Of a stretch of 32,424 nucleotides of DNA, positions 6,681 to 15,415 are shown one piece after another. The notes under the pieces were generated by a model. The model made no database searches and was not told the origin of the DNA. It was given only the letters and a program-made list of their open reading frames with translations. Source of the stretch: Lentisphaerota bacterium (GTDB lineage Bacteria; Verrucomicrobiota; Lentisphaeria; Victivallales; UBA1829); contig SUWI01000029.1 of the NCBI GenBank assembly GCA_015061565.1, positions 1-32,424 on the forward strand. Direction: 5' to 3'. The position numbers were made by a program, and so were the translations under genes. Numbering within the stretch: position 1 is the first letter of the stretch; every line of letters starts with the position of its first letter.

Positions 6681-9491
6681 ATGAGAAAATCATGTGTCAT
6701 TCTTTCGTTGTTACTTATCATGGTAATGACGGCTTGGGGGAATACTGATACTCCATCCGGAAAATCAGACAATCTGGTCAGCGATGAGTATTTCAAACAG
6801 CAGCTGAGCTGGGTGAACCCAGCTCTGTTATGGGCCTGTTATACATTTCCCCGCACAGTCGAGGTCCGCGATGAAGTGTTCGTCATGACCTCTCAGAACG
6901 GCTCGATCCAGGCGTCCATCCCGCTGAACATCGGGTATGAGACTGCAAATCGCTTCCGGTTGACTTTTGAGTATCAGCTCATCGGAAATGGACGAGTATC
7001 TGCAAACCACTTGAGTTCTGTCAAACGACTGACGGGATCACCCTCATTCCCGCTGAAACAGACTAAACAATGGACGACGTTTGACCAAACCTTTAACCGT
7101 GTTCCGGAATCCGATGTGATCAATCTGGTTTTCTCTCTTACTGCAAAAGGTTCACAGCTGAAGCTGAAGAATCTGTGTCTGTCAGGGATAGAACCTGCAG
7201 ATTCCGCTGAAATTCCGGTGGTTCTGGCAGGAAAAGAGGCGGAGGGAATCTATTTCCGCAAAGGAGATTTCCATGCCATGTACTCGGCCAAGCTCTTCCA
7301 TTCCCAGCTGTGGCGTGTCAAGAACGTTGTCCTGCCGCTGAAAGAATGCAGTGTCGATGAGCTTAAGACGATCAGGAACGGGATCATCTTCACGACCTAC
7401 AGCGAGAAAAAATCTTTCTTCTCCAAATGGAGGAGTGCCGACATCGGACCGGGCGGATATGAACTTACGATCACGCCGGGTAAGGCGGTCATCCGGGGAA
7501 ATGATAAGATCAGCGGACTGGAGCTTGGCGCGGTAGATCTTCTCCGCCGTCTCGGTATTGATTACGTGACGATTTATATTTATACAAACCCGAAAGAGCT
7601 GAAAGCGGCGGCGTGCGATGTCTGCATTTCACCGGCAGTCGCGATGCGCTTCACTCCATGGCAGCAGCAAATGCCGGAACTGCTGGGTTACAGCAATCCC
7701 GTGCTGATGCAGAACGGACGCAAGCTTGGTGCCAGCCGTGGATTCGGACATTCCACACCGTTTTTTCTGCCATACAGCGAATTTGGTAAATCCCATCCGG
7801 AATACTATGCCCTGCAGGAAGACGGGAAACGGCTGCATCCGAAGCCGGGCCAGCGCAATTTTCAGGCTCATTTCTGCATGAGCAATCGGGAAGCACAGAG
7901 AATCATTGCCGAACGGATGATTGAATATATCAAATCCGAACCGCTGGCGAAATATTTCCCGGTGTTTCCCGGTGATGGCGGCAACATGTATTGTCGCTGC
8001 GATGAATGTATGAATATGGGCAAAAATCTCGGCGAACGCACTATTGCCTGGGTGAATGCCGTGGCAAGGCGGGTCGTTAAAGTGTGTCCGGGTACGGTTT
8101 TCAGCGCATATGCTTATGTGGATTCACGCTTTCCGCCTGAAACGGTTTTCCCCGATAAGAATGTCATCATTCAATATTGTCCTTATGGTCCGGTATGGAT
8201 GAACCATCTGATTAACGATCATCCGGACAATGCGCAGGGAATTGCCGATCTGAAAGAGTGGGAACGGAAATGTCCGGGGCAGATAGCTCTTTATGACTAT
8301 CCGGCTTTCTGCCGGGAAAGATTGAATATCTGGCCGGCTTTTTATGCCAATTATGAACGGTTCAAACATGCTGCGGAGAAAAAATATCCTTTTCTGGAAT
8401 ATTGCAATCTGAGCAGCACATACGGCAGCGGCAATATACCGGCATCCAGCTTTGCGGATCTTTCCCTGTATGTTTTCTCCAAGGTACTGATTGATCCGAA
8501 AACGGATGTGGAAAAAGAAATCGACAGCTTCATGAAGCTTTATTACGGGCCTGCGGCCCAGTTCATGCGGGCCTATTTCGATCTGGCGCACAAAGAGGTT
8601 CGTGACCGTCAGTGGTCACAGAATACAGAACGAATTATTCGCGGTTTTGTGACGAAGCCGTTTGCTGCAAAATGCTATGACTTTTTTGCAAAAGCGGAAA
8701 AAGCGACAGAAGACACTGTGTATTATGACCGGGTTCGGGAGCATAAACTGCATCTGCTGTGGAGCGATTTGACCGATAACTGTCGCGGAAACGGTAAAAT
8801 CTCCAGCAAGGAGCTGCCGCAATATGCGGAAAAGCTGGCGGAATTTTGCCGCATCTGCAAACAGTATGGCAAATCATACAACAAAATTCCATACAAAAAA
8901 TGGTTCTGGGATACGGCCGTGCTGCATATTGACGGGAAAGGGGCATTCTACAACGATCCGCTGATCGTGAAGCTGATGGACGATCCGCTGAATACGCTGT
9001 TGAAAACCGTTCCCGATGCCCAGAAGAAAACCGATTACGGTTACTTCATCGGGAATGCCGGTCTGATGGGCGGCGAACGAATGAAAAGTTCATGGCTTAC
9101 TGCAAATCCCATGTGGGTCACCTGTCTTCGCCGTCCTTCTTCCGGATTCGGCGTGGCCCAGTTCATTTTGAAGCTCGATGAAAATCCCCAACATGCAGAA
9201 CTGGAACTCTATGGTATCGATAATGAGAAAAAGTCTCAAGGTCTGATGAAAATTGAGGTCAATGGGGTAAAGATTTTTGAAGGAAAAGTTCCGTGGGGAA
9301 AGGACGACTGGAGTGCCTGTCAATTTCCGATTCCGGCGAATCTTCTGCACAAGGGGGAAAATGATGTGGCAATTTTCAATGTCACACCCGATACCGAAGT
9401 TGACGGAGAAGGCGGTGTGAATTTTCTTGCAAAACGGAATTATTTCTGGGGTTGGTTCATGATCCGGGATGTGAAGATCCTGCTGAAATGA
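6681..9491 (+). CDS. Secreted DUF4838-type glycoside hydrolase-like protein
   Basis: This 936-residue protein has a signal peptide (residues 1-20, cleavage near AWG). An N-terminal beta-sandwich is followed by an alpha-glucuronidase/GH20-like alpha-beta N domain (about 190-320). The central TIM-barrel-like region contains GDGGNMYCRCDECMNMG near residue 431, which matches DUF4838 with its Cys-rich CxCxxC insertion. A C-terminal jelly roll (about 800-936) with ELELYGIDNE and EVNGVKIFEG probably binds carbohydrate. DUF4838 proteins are thought to be glycoside hydrolases, but the exact activity is not established. It should act in the periplasm or outside and supply fragments to the cytosolic enzymes encoded next. 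The stop overlaps the Shine-Dalgarno of the GH20 gene. Confidence 0.8.
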   Translation: MRKSCVILSLLLIMVMTAWGNTDTPSGKSDNLVSDEYFKQQLSWVNPALLWACYTFPRTVEVRDEVFVMTSQNGSIQASIPLNIGYETANRFRLTFEYQLIGNGRVSANHLSSVKRLTGSPSFPLKQTKQWTTFDQTFNRVPESDVINLVFSLTAKGSQLKLKNLCLSGIEPADSAEIPVVLAGKEAEGIYFRKGDFHAMYSAKLFHSQLWRVKNVVLPLKECSVDELKTIRNGIIFTTYSEKKSFFSKWRSADIGPGGYELTITPGKAVIRGNDKISGLELGAVDLLRRLGIDYVTIYIYTNPKELKAAACDVCISPAVAMRFTPWQQQMPELLGYSNPVLMQNGRKLGASRGFGHSTPFFLPYSEFGKSHPEYYALQEDGKRLHPKPGQRNFQAHFCMSNREAQRIIAERMIEYIKSEPLAKYFPVFPGDGGNMYCRCDECMNMGKNLGERTIAWVNAVARRVVKVCPGTVFSAYAYVDSRFPPETVFPDKNVIIQYCPYGPVWMNHLINDHPDNAQGIADLKEWERKCPGQIALYDYPAFCRERLNIWPAFYANYERFKHAAEKKYPFLEYCNLSSTYGSGNIPASSFADLSLYVFSKVLIDPKTDVEKEIDSFMKLYYGPAAQFMRAYFDLAHKEVRDRQWSQNTERIIRGFVTKPFAAKCYDFFAKAEKATEDTVYYDRVREHKLHLLWSDLTDNCRGNGKISSKELPQYAEKLAEFCRICKQYGKSYNKIPYKKWFWDTAVLHIDGKGAFYNDPLIVKLMDDPLNTLLKTVPDAQKKTDYGYFIGNAGLMGGERMKSSWLTANPMWVTCLRRPSSGFGVAQFILKLDENPQHAELELYGIDNEKKSQGLMKIEVNGVKIFEGKVPWGKDDWSACQFPIPANLLHKGENDVAIFNVTPDTEVDGEGGVNFLAKRNYFWGWFMIRDVKILLK

Positions 9492-9500
9492 GGTGACTGT

Positions 9501-11258
9501 ATGATAGCAGAGTTGTTTCCTCCCCGGATCAAGGCCGGGGCGTTTGCCGAACAAGTCGGACGGAACGAGTTTCATTTTGTTTTGAAACCCGAGATGGGTG
9601 ATGCTTTCAGAATCACGGCACGACCTGATTCCAGCCTCGCGGAAGGCGGAAAAAACGGTTTGCTTTACGCTCGCGATCTGTTGGACGATTTGATGCTGAA
9701 ACACGGTGGAATCCCCAGTGCGGAATACAGCGACTCCCCCGACCTGGAATTCCGCTGTTATCACATCGACCTGAAAAAAGGTTCCGGTGGGGTTGAGGAC
9801 ATCAAACGGACTTTGAAACGGCTTCGGCAACTCCGCTATAATGCAGTCCTGATTGAATACGAAAACCGCATCCGGCTAAATTCCCTGCCTGGTGTGGCAG
9901 CAGCCGATGCCTTTACTCATGATGAGGTTCGCGAAATTATCGGTTGTGCGGAGAAGAATGGGATTCAGGTGATCCCGCTGCTTCAGAGTTTCGGGCATCT
10001 GGAGTATCTGCTGCAGCTCCCCGCTTATCGCCGGTATTCCGAGTCGCAGACCGATTTCAGCCAGTTCTGCCCGCTGAATGAGGCCGCATTCGAACTGTGG
10101 AAAAAGGCATTTGACGAAATGCTGTCTCTGCATCCTGAGTCGCAGTATTTTCATATCGGCGGGGATGAGACCCGTCAGCTTGGCAAATGTCCTGTCTGCG
10201 CCGAGTTCGTGAAAGATCATTCCCGCGAGGAGCTGTTTTTCAATCATATCAACCGTGTTTGTCAGTATGCAGTCGATCATGGCGTCCGTCCGATTCTGTG
10301 GCACGATATGCTGGCACGAGCAGGACGTTTCGATCTGCTGGCAAGGCTGCCGAAAGAAACTGTGCTGCTTTATTGGGAATATAACTCCCGGGATGAATGC
10401 CTGGGCAGGGTCGTATTCAAAGGAAGGGTACTGGCAAGCCGCCGCTGGATAGGAAAAATCCATTCGTTCCGGGATTTTATCGAGGCGCCAAAACTTTTTT
10501 CAGGGTTCATAGAAGATGAACCCGAAGAACTGCCGGAGGCATTCCGAAAACCGGCCATCCTGCCGCTTTTGGAGCCAATGCGGAAAACCGGGTTGACTGT
10601 TCTGGGAGCATCCAGCTTGGGATATTCCCCATACGGAACATTGTTAAGCGATACGGATCGCTTTGATTCCAATATGCGGATGTGGCGCGAAAGCGGAGTC
10701 TGCGGGATGGTCATTACCCGTTGGGCATCAAATAACTCCCTGGATGTGGCACACGGCCCGGCTTCCCTGCGGGACTTTCCTTCGGCCATGGCGGCAGAAC
10801 TGATGTGGAATGGGACGCTGAATCGAGATCAGCTGGCAGACCGGTACAGCCGTTCGTTTGGCACGGGGGCGGAACATCTGGCCGGATTGCTGGACATTAT
10901 GGTGTATTCGGAAAACGAACAATTTTTCAACTGGGCGGAGCATGTCGTTCCGGAACTGGCCGCAATGGAAACGGGGATCGATGCGCGCCTGCTTTGGCTG
11001 TTCAGGAAATACATGGTCGCGATGGATGCGGAACTGCTGATCCGGCAGATTCGATCCCTCATGCGTAATCAGTCTGGTCACCTGACTGTGAGCGAATTCG
11101 GAAAAATGCTGATTCAAAAAATTCCGGAGATCAAACAGAAGTTAAGGATCGGTTTTGAAGACGAATATCCGCTTGACTCACTCGAAGAATGGCTCAGGTA
11201 TCTCTTTGAACCTTATGATTTCTTATTTGCCGGGCTGAAACTTATGCCTGAAAATTAA
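9501..11258 (+). CDS. GH20-family beta-N-acetylhexosaminidase-like enzyme
   Basis: The protein is 585 residues without a signal peptide. It has a GH20-type small N-terminal domain (about 1-70) and then a TIM barrel starting FRCYHIDLKKGSGG, where family members usually have RG-x-LDV. The GH20 active-site signature FHIGGDE places the catalytic pair at Asp222-Glu223, used for substrate-assisted hydrolysis of N-acetylhexosaminides. HPESQYFHIGGDETRQLGKC includes a CPVC pair that may be structural. ATG 9501 follows GAGGTGA, which overlaps the previous stop. Cytosolic location implies uptake of oligosaccharides. The family is firm; GlcNAc versus GalNAc, or an altered specificity, cannot be decided. 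Confidence 0.88.
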   Translation: MIAELFPPRIKAGAFAEQVGRNEFHFVLKPEMGDAFRITARPDSSLAEGGKNGLLYARDLLDDLMLKHGGIPSAEYSDSPDLEFRCYHIDLKKGSGGVEDIKRTLKRLRQLRYNAVLIEYENRIRLNSLPGVAAADAFTHDEVREIIGCAEKNGIQVIPLLQSFGHLEYLLQLPAYRRYSESQTDFSQFCPLNEAAFELWKKAFDEMLSLHPESQYFHIGGDETRQLGKCPVCAEFVKDHSREELFFNHINRVCQYAVDHGVRPILWHDMLARAGRFDLLARLPKETVLLYWEYNSRDECLGRVVFKGRVLASRRWIGKIHSFRDFIEAPKLFSGFIEDEPEELPEAFRKPAILPLLEPMRKTGLTVLGASSLGYSPYGTLLSDTDRFDSNMRMWRESGVCGMVITRWASNNSLDVAHGPASLRDFPSAMAAELMWNGTLNRDQLADRYSRSFGTGAEHLAGLLDIMVYSENEQFFNWAEHVVPELAAMETGIDARLLWLFRKYMVAMDAELLIRQIRSLMRNQSGHLTVSEFGKMLIQKIPEIKQKLRIGFEDEYPLDSLEEWLRYLFEPYDFLFAGLKLMPEN

Positions 11259-11274
11259 AAACAAGGATAAAACT

Positions 11275-12468
11275 ATGAAAAAGAAATTCAGATTGGGCAG
11301 TGTCGGTCTGGGGCATCGCGGTCGTGCCATGCTGAAATGGGCAAATGCAGGGATTGACAGTTTTGAAGCTGTTGCCACTTGCGATCAGAATCCGGACCGG
11401 TTTTATGAACGGGTGCATTTTTTCTATGGCGGGGATAAAGGTCCTCTGAAAGATGAACTGCCGGCAGTAACTTTTTATCAGGACTATGACGAAATGCTGG
11501 AAAAAGCCGATTTGGACATCGTCCTGGTGGAAACTCCGGCCACCTGCCATGCCGAATTCTGTGCCAAAGCGTTGAAACGCGGAATACATGTTTATTCGGA
11601 TATCCCAAGTATAGCCTCGCTGGAAGAAGCGGATATGCTGTGGAAAGTCCAGCAGGAATCCAGCGCCATGCTGATGACCGGAGCAACGACTTGCGGCTGG
11701 GGCTTTATCCTGGCCTTGCAGGACTTGGTCCGGAAAGGACTTCTGGGCAAACCGTTTGCCATGGAAGCGGAATATATTCACGACCTCAGGGAATTATGGG
11801 AAGAATCGCCATGGAGGATCCCGTCAAAAGAGAATCCCTGGTATCCGATCACTTACTGCACCCATTCGCTGGGGCCGCTGCTGTCCATCATCGATGAAGA
11901 CCTGAAACTGGTCACCTGCCTGAGCACGGGGTCGCATGTGACCGGACTGGAATGTGCCGACGATTTGATGACTGCAACCTATCAAACTCCATCCGGGGTG
12001 ATTGTCCGGCAAACCTGCAGCTTTATCAATAACAGCAAAACCGGACACCATTCTTTCCGGGTTTTCGGAACGGAAGGGTATTTTGAACATCTTTCCTCAC
12101 GAGGCATTGAGCCTGCAAGAACCCGCTTTAATTCCAATAAGCTGTATGGAGCAGATAAAATTTCCGAACTGCCGGTTTCCTTTACACCGAAGGAGGTGGA
12201 GATATGGTCTCAGAAGAACGCTCAGGCGAATTTCGGCCACGGCGGGGCGGATTCTTACATGATGCACAAGTTTGAGGAAACGCTGCTGAACGGAGGAACT
12301 AAAGCGCCCTGCGACCTCAAAGCAGGTCTGCGCATGACTCTGCCGGGAATTTTTGCCTTGAAATCCGCCTTGAACGGCGGCATGCCTCAGAAGATTTATT
12401 ATCCGTGGGACAGTGAATGGAAGGATTTTTCCCTCGAAGGGAACAAATTGACTAAGAAGGAAAAATGA
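11275..12468 (+). CDS. Gfo/Idh/MocA-family oxidoreductase
   Basis: This 397-residue protein opens with the NAD(P)-binding Rossmann signature GSVGLGHRGR (residues 8-17). The family's VETPATCHAEFCAKAL region follows near 82-100, and the C-terminal dimerisation and substrate domain comes next. WYPITYCTHSLGPLLSI near 189-205 resembles the equivalent segment of GH109-like members, where NAD-dependent chemistry cleaves N-acetylgalactosaminides. It may therefore be a sugar dehydrogenase or an NAD-dependent glycosidase acting after GH20. It is cytosolic and directly follows the GH20 gene (16 bp gap). The next gene starts 4 bp after its stop. Confidence 0.88.
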   Translation: MKKKFRLGSVGLGHRGRAMLKWANAGIDSFEAVATCDQNPDRFYERVHFFYGGDKGPLKDELPAVTFYQDYDEMLEKADLDIVLVETPATCHAEFCAKALKRGIHVYSDIPSIASLEEADMLWKVQQESSAMLMTGATTCGWGFILALQDLVRKGLLGKPFAMEAEYIHDLRELWEESPWRIPSKENPWYPITYCTHSLGPLLSIIDEDLKLVTCLSTGSHVTGLECADDLMTATYQTPSGVIVRQTCSFINNSKTGHHSFRVFGTEGYFEHLSSRGIEPARTRFNSNKLYGADKISELPVSFTPKEVEIWSQKNAQANFGHGGADSYMMHKFEETLLNGGTKAPCDLKAGLRMTLPGIFALKSALNGGMPQKIYYPWDSEWKDFSLEGNKLTKKEK

Positions 12469-12472
12469 TTCG

Positions 12473-13981
12473 ATGAGAAGTATTCTGCCGCTTTTATCCG
12501 ATCAGGAAATTCTTTGCAATCGCGGGTGTGGTATCAACTATTGCCAGCGCCGAAAGAAAATACCCTTTGAATCCGTGCCAGCCGATACATGGTTTTTGAA
12601 AGAAAAACTCTGCGATAAAATCGCAATCGATATTTCCTGGTCGCAGCTGGAACCGAATGAAGGGGAGTTTCTCTGGGAGCAACCGGAATGGGAAGGCTGT
12701 TTCAAGTCCTGGATGGATGCCGGATTCAAGATCCTGCTCAAAGTCCGTGGTATGGATACGCTGGGGACCTTCTACAATCAGGGCACACCGCAATGGGTAT
12801 TCGATGCCGGAGCCCGTTATGTAGATGAAGATATCGCCCTTTACCGGAATTCCTGGCTGCTGAACAATATCCCGGAAAATGAACGAAAACCTATTCGCTA
12901 TCCGGTATATTGGGATGAGATTTATTTGGAGAAGGTCAATCATCTCCTTCAGACCATGGGGCAGCGCTATAATGGAAGTCCGATGATCGAAAGTGTGGCA
13001 ATCGCCCACATGGGGCGCTGGGGCGAGATGCATATTGCCGATCACTACAACCATGATACCTGGATCCGGGAAGGTTTTTCCATCGCCAATTTTAATCAGG
13101 CGCATCGAGCAATCATTGACATGTATAGAGCCGCCTTTCCGAATACTCCGTTGCAGCAATCCATCGGCGCTCCTTGTTTTGACATTGCGACTATTGCCGA
13201 TGCCGCCCCGAATCTTGAATATCTCGCGCAAAATGGAATCATGATCAAAATTGGAGGTCTGGGGAAAGCCTGGCTCGAAAACGCTTCTTCGCCATGGCTG
13301 GACAGAGAAGAGCATGAGCTGTTTAAGAGAATTAAATATCAAACCAAGCTGATGGCGGAAAACCTGGTCTTGCCGCAGGCATTGGATTTTGCCCTTGATC
13401 TGGGACTGAGTTACTGGCAGCGCGGCGGTGAAGCAAATGGCCTGGGCGAACTGAATATCGATAAAGACATTCCCATCGGGGAGAAGAAAATCTATTCTTT
13501 TTACAAATTCTACCCGGAAGCATATGACCGGCTGAGTTTGGAGGATCAGAAAAATATCTGGAGGCACATGGCGCAGCATACCGGATATCGGATCGCAGCT
13601 GAAGCGGTCGACACCGAAGTCAAAGATCAAAATCTTGTCACGGTCTTTTTCTGGAACAACCGCGGCGCTGCCCCCTGTTACGAAAAGTTTGAAATCTGCG
13701 TTGCATTGTTCGGCAAAGACGGTCAGAAAGTGTGGAGTGCTTCGCAAAAGCCCTCATGCGGCTGTTCGCCGAAAATTTGGGACAGTAAATCACATTTTTC
13801 GGATATGCAGAGTTGGAAACTTCCGTTGCTTCCGGAAGGGGAATACGAACTGTATTTCGGGGTCCGGCAGAATCGCTTTGCAGGGGAAATGATGATGCTG
13901 GCCAACGCCGGACGAACGATCGATGGAATGTATCCGGCAGGAAAAATCAATATCAAAAAAAACGAGCAGCGCACCCAATGA
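12473..13981 (+). CDS. DUF4832-like glycosidase-type TIM-barrel protein
   Basis: The 502-residue protein shows the glycosidase-like clan A pattern ISWSQLEPNEGEFLWEQPEW near 59-78 and then a barrel with AHMGRWGEMHI near 177-187, whose Glu186 could be the acid/base residue. The C-terminal beta domain (about 380-495) holds FFWNNRGAAPCYEKFEICVA and LPEGEYELYFGVR, as in DUF4832 proteins and in beta-galactosidase-like relatives. There is no signal peptide. The start at 12473 lies 4 bp after the upstream stop, with AAGAAGG twelve bases ahead. It is likely a cytosolic glycosidase in the same pathway; the substrate is unknown. Confidence 0.7.
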   Translation: MRSILPLLSDQEILCNRGCGINYCQRRKKIPFESVPADTWFLKEKLCDKIAIDISWSQLEPNEGEFLWEQPEWEGCFKSWMDAGFKILLKVRGMDTLGTFYNQGTPQWVFDAGARYVDEDIALYRNSWLLNNIPENERKPIRYPVYWDEIYLEKVNHLLQTMGQRYNGSPMIESVAIAHMGRWGEMHIADHYNHDTWIREGFSIANFNQAHRAIIDMYRAAFPNTPLQQSIGAPCFDIATIADAAPNLEYLAQNGIMIKIGGLGKAWLENASSPWLDREEHELFKRIKYQTKLMAENLVLPQALDFALDLGLSYWQRGGEANGLGELNIDKDIPIGEKKIYSFYKFYPEAYDRLSLEDQKNIWRHMAQHTGYRIAAEAVDTEVKDQNLVTVFFWNNRGAAPCYEKFEICVALFGKDGQKVWSASQKPSCGCSPKIWDSKSHFSDMQSWKLPLLPEGEYELYFGVRQNRFAGEMMMLANAGRTIDGMYPAGKINIKKNEQRTQ

Positions 13982-14085
13982 AATTTCAGATTGAATTTTC
14001 GGCTGTTCGCTTGTCCGAATCAAAACGGTGTGAATTATGCATGGGACAAGAAGTTCTCTAATTTGGTGAAGCAGGGGATCTTGAA

Positions 14086-15000
14086 ATGACATTTGCCGCA
14101 TTACTTTTTACTGTTCTGACCGGATTTTCGATTGCATCAATTTCGATAATAGTAAGCAGAATAGCCAAAGACCGAATTTCATTTTTTCAATTTTTTACCA
14201 TGAGCAATCTGATTGCTGCTGTTGCTGCCTGGTTCCTTTTTCCGAATTGGACCTTTGTTCCCGAAGTCGTCTGGGGAAAAGTTCTGATAATAACCGGTTC
14301 GGTCGGGATTGTCAATACAACATTGCAGGCTGCAGTTGTTTGTTCACTCAAATGGGGACATAACGGTCTTTCCGTGGCAATCCGCAATACATCTTCAATG
14401 ATTTCGATGCTTTTTGCATTGATCGTGCTGCATGAGAAGATCAGTTTGATCAATTTTTGCGGCGTGATCCTGGTGATCCTTTCACTTGGAGTAGTTGCGG
14501 TTTTCAGTCGTAAGGATTCGATATCGCCGGATCTGAAAAAATGGATTCCCGCAGTTGTCTGCTCGCTGTTACTATCAGGGTTGTACCAGATTTTGATGAC
14601 CAGTACGGTGATTTTGCCAAAAAACACACTCAAGGCTGGAGTCCTCATTCCCTGTTTAATGGGGTCATCCTGCATCTGCAATCTGATTGCATCGCAGATC
14701 GAACGAAAAATTCGTCATGATGAACAGAAGTGCTTTCATTTTGAGAAAAAAGTTTGGCAGGTGCTGTTCTTTTGGGTTGGTGCGGCATTACTGCAATATT
14801 CCCTGATGATTAAGGATCTTGCGCTCATGAAAGAAGCAGGAATGGCATCGTTGACTTGGCCGATGCTAATTGGACTCAATGTCACAATTTTCTCCGTTTT
14901 CTGTCGTCTGAAATGGAAAGAGAAATATCCACCTTCCACCATCATAGGGTTAGCTGGCTGTGTCACCGGGATAATCATGATGATTGTCGGGCGCAAATAA
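14086..15000 (+). CDS. EamA/DMT-superfamily transporter
   Basis: The 304-residue product is almost entirely hydrophobic. About ten transmembrane helices are arranged as two five-helix halves, with the internal repeat feature FCGVILVILSLGVVAVFSR (about 125-143) mirrored by IGLAGCVTGIIMMIVGRK at the C-terminus. This is the layout of the EamA/drug-metabolite transporter superfamily, which includes rhamnose and glucose uptake proteins and metabolite exporters. AGGGG lies upstream of ATG 14086. It ends the cluster, 19 bp before a strong terminator, and is the only transporter in it, so uptake of a mono- or disaccharide is a fair guess. The 104 bp before it hold no gene. Confidence 0.88.
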   Translation: MTFAALLFTVLTGFSIASISIIVSRIAKDRISFFQFFTMSNLIAAVAAWFLFPNWTFVPEVVWGKVLIITGSVGIVNTTLQAAVVCSLKWGHNGLSVAIRNTSSMISMLFALIVLHEKISLINFCGVILVILSLGVVAVFSRKDSISPDLKKWIPAVVCSLLLSGLYQILMTSTVILPKNTLKAGVLIPCLMGSSCICNLIASQIERKIRHDEQKCFHFEKKVWQVLFFWVGAALLQYSLMIKDLALMKEAGMASLTWPMLIGLNVTIFSVFCRLKWKEKYPPSTIIGLAGCVTGIIMMIVGRK

Positions 15001-15019
15001 ATTTGCGAATGCTGTGGCA

Positions 15020-15067
15020 ACGACTTTTGAGACAAGTCTAATGCGACCGGTCTCAAAAGTCGTTTTT
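15020..15067 (+). terminator. Rho-independent terminator of the long cluster
   Basis: ACGACTTTTGAGAC (15020-15033) and GTCTCAAAAGTCGT (15050-15063) form a perfect 14-bp stem with a 16-base loop, followed by a T run to 15067. It lies directly after the transporter stop and marks the end of the regulator-to-transporter cluster. No other strong terminator is visible between 937 and 15000. Confidence 0.88.
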
Positions 15068-15244
15068 CTAATATCACCTTGCCCGATCCTCATGAAGACT
15101 GCACTGCTTAATAGCCCTGCTAGAATTGGTCCAGAGTCTGCAGTTTCAGCTTCCAGTGCGGTCGCTTGCTGTCGAAAAATTAACACACTCTCACAAGCAA
15201 AAAGTATTGAAAGACAAGGTCCGGGATCTCGTCAGTCGCGTAAA

Positions 15245-15415
15245 ATGGCCGGGAAATCGAGTTTCCATATAAAAGACAAAAACGTTCTATCCGCGGCATC
15301 GGTTTGGTTGCAGCCCAAATTCCCCCAACACGCACCTTTCTCCGTCCGCCGTCCCTCCCGATACCCCACCAGTCCGGCAATCGCCGCAACAGCGCCCCGG
15401 AAACGCAAAAGTCGG
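15245..15415 (+). pseudogene. Probable 5' leader of a pseudopilin gene, cut by the recombinase element
   Basis: From ATG 15245 the frame encodes a long basic, Ser/Pro-rich leader ending PRKRKSR. It then diverges and stops at 15424. In the intact pseudopilin at 4987 an Arg-rich leader (MERRRT) directly precedes FTLIEL. Here the leader stops exactly where FTLIEL is expected, and the [10 protein letters not shown] part of a pseudopilin reappears at 17195 on the far side of the recombinase gene. About six codons (FTLIEL) are not present on either side, so the reconstruction is not perfect. The segment 15068-15244 holds no recognisable gene. Confidence 0.45.

Noticed and set aside
12494-13747. 417-codon minus-strand ORF
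   Set aside because: It is antisense to the DUF4832-like gene, in a cluster where all genes are on the plus strand; no start context.
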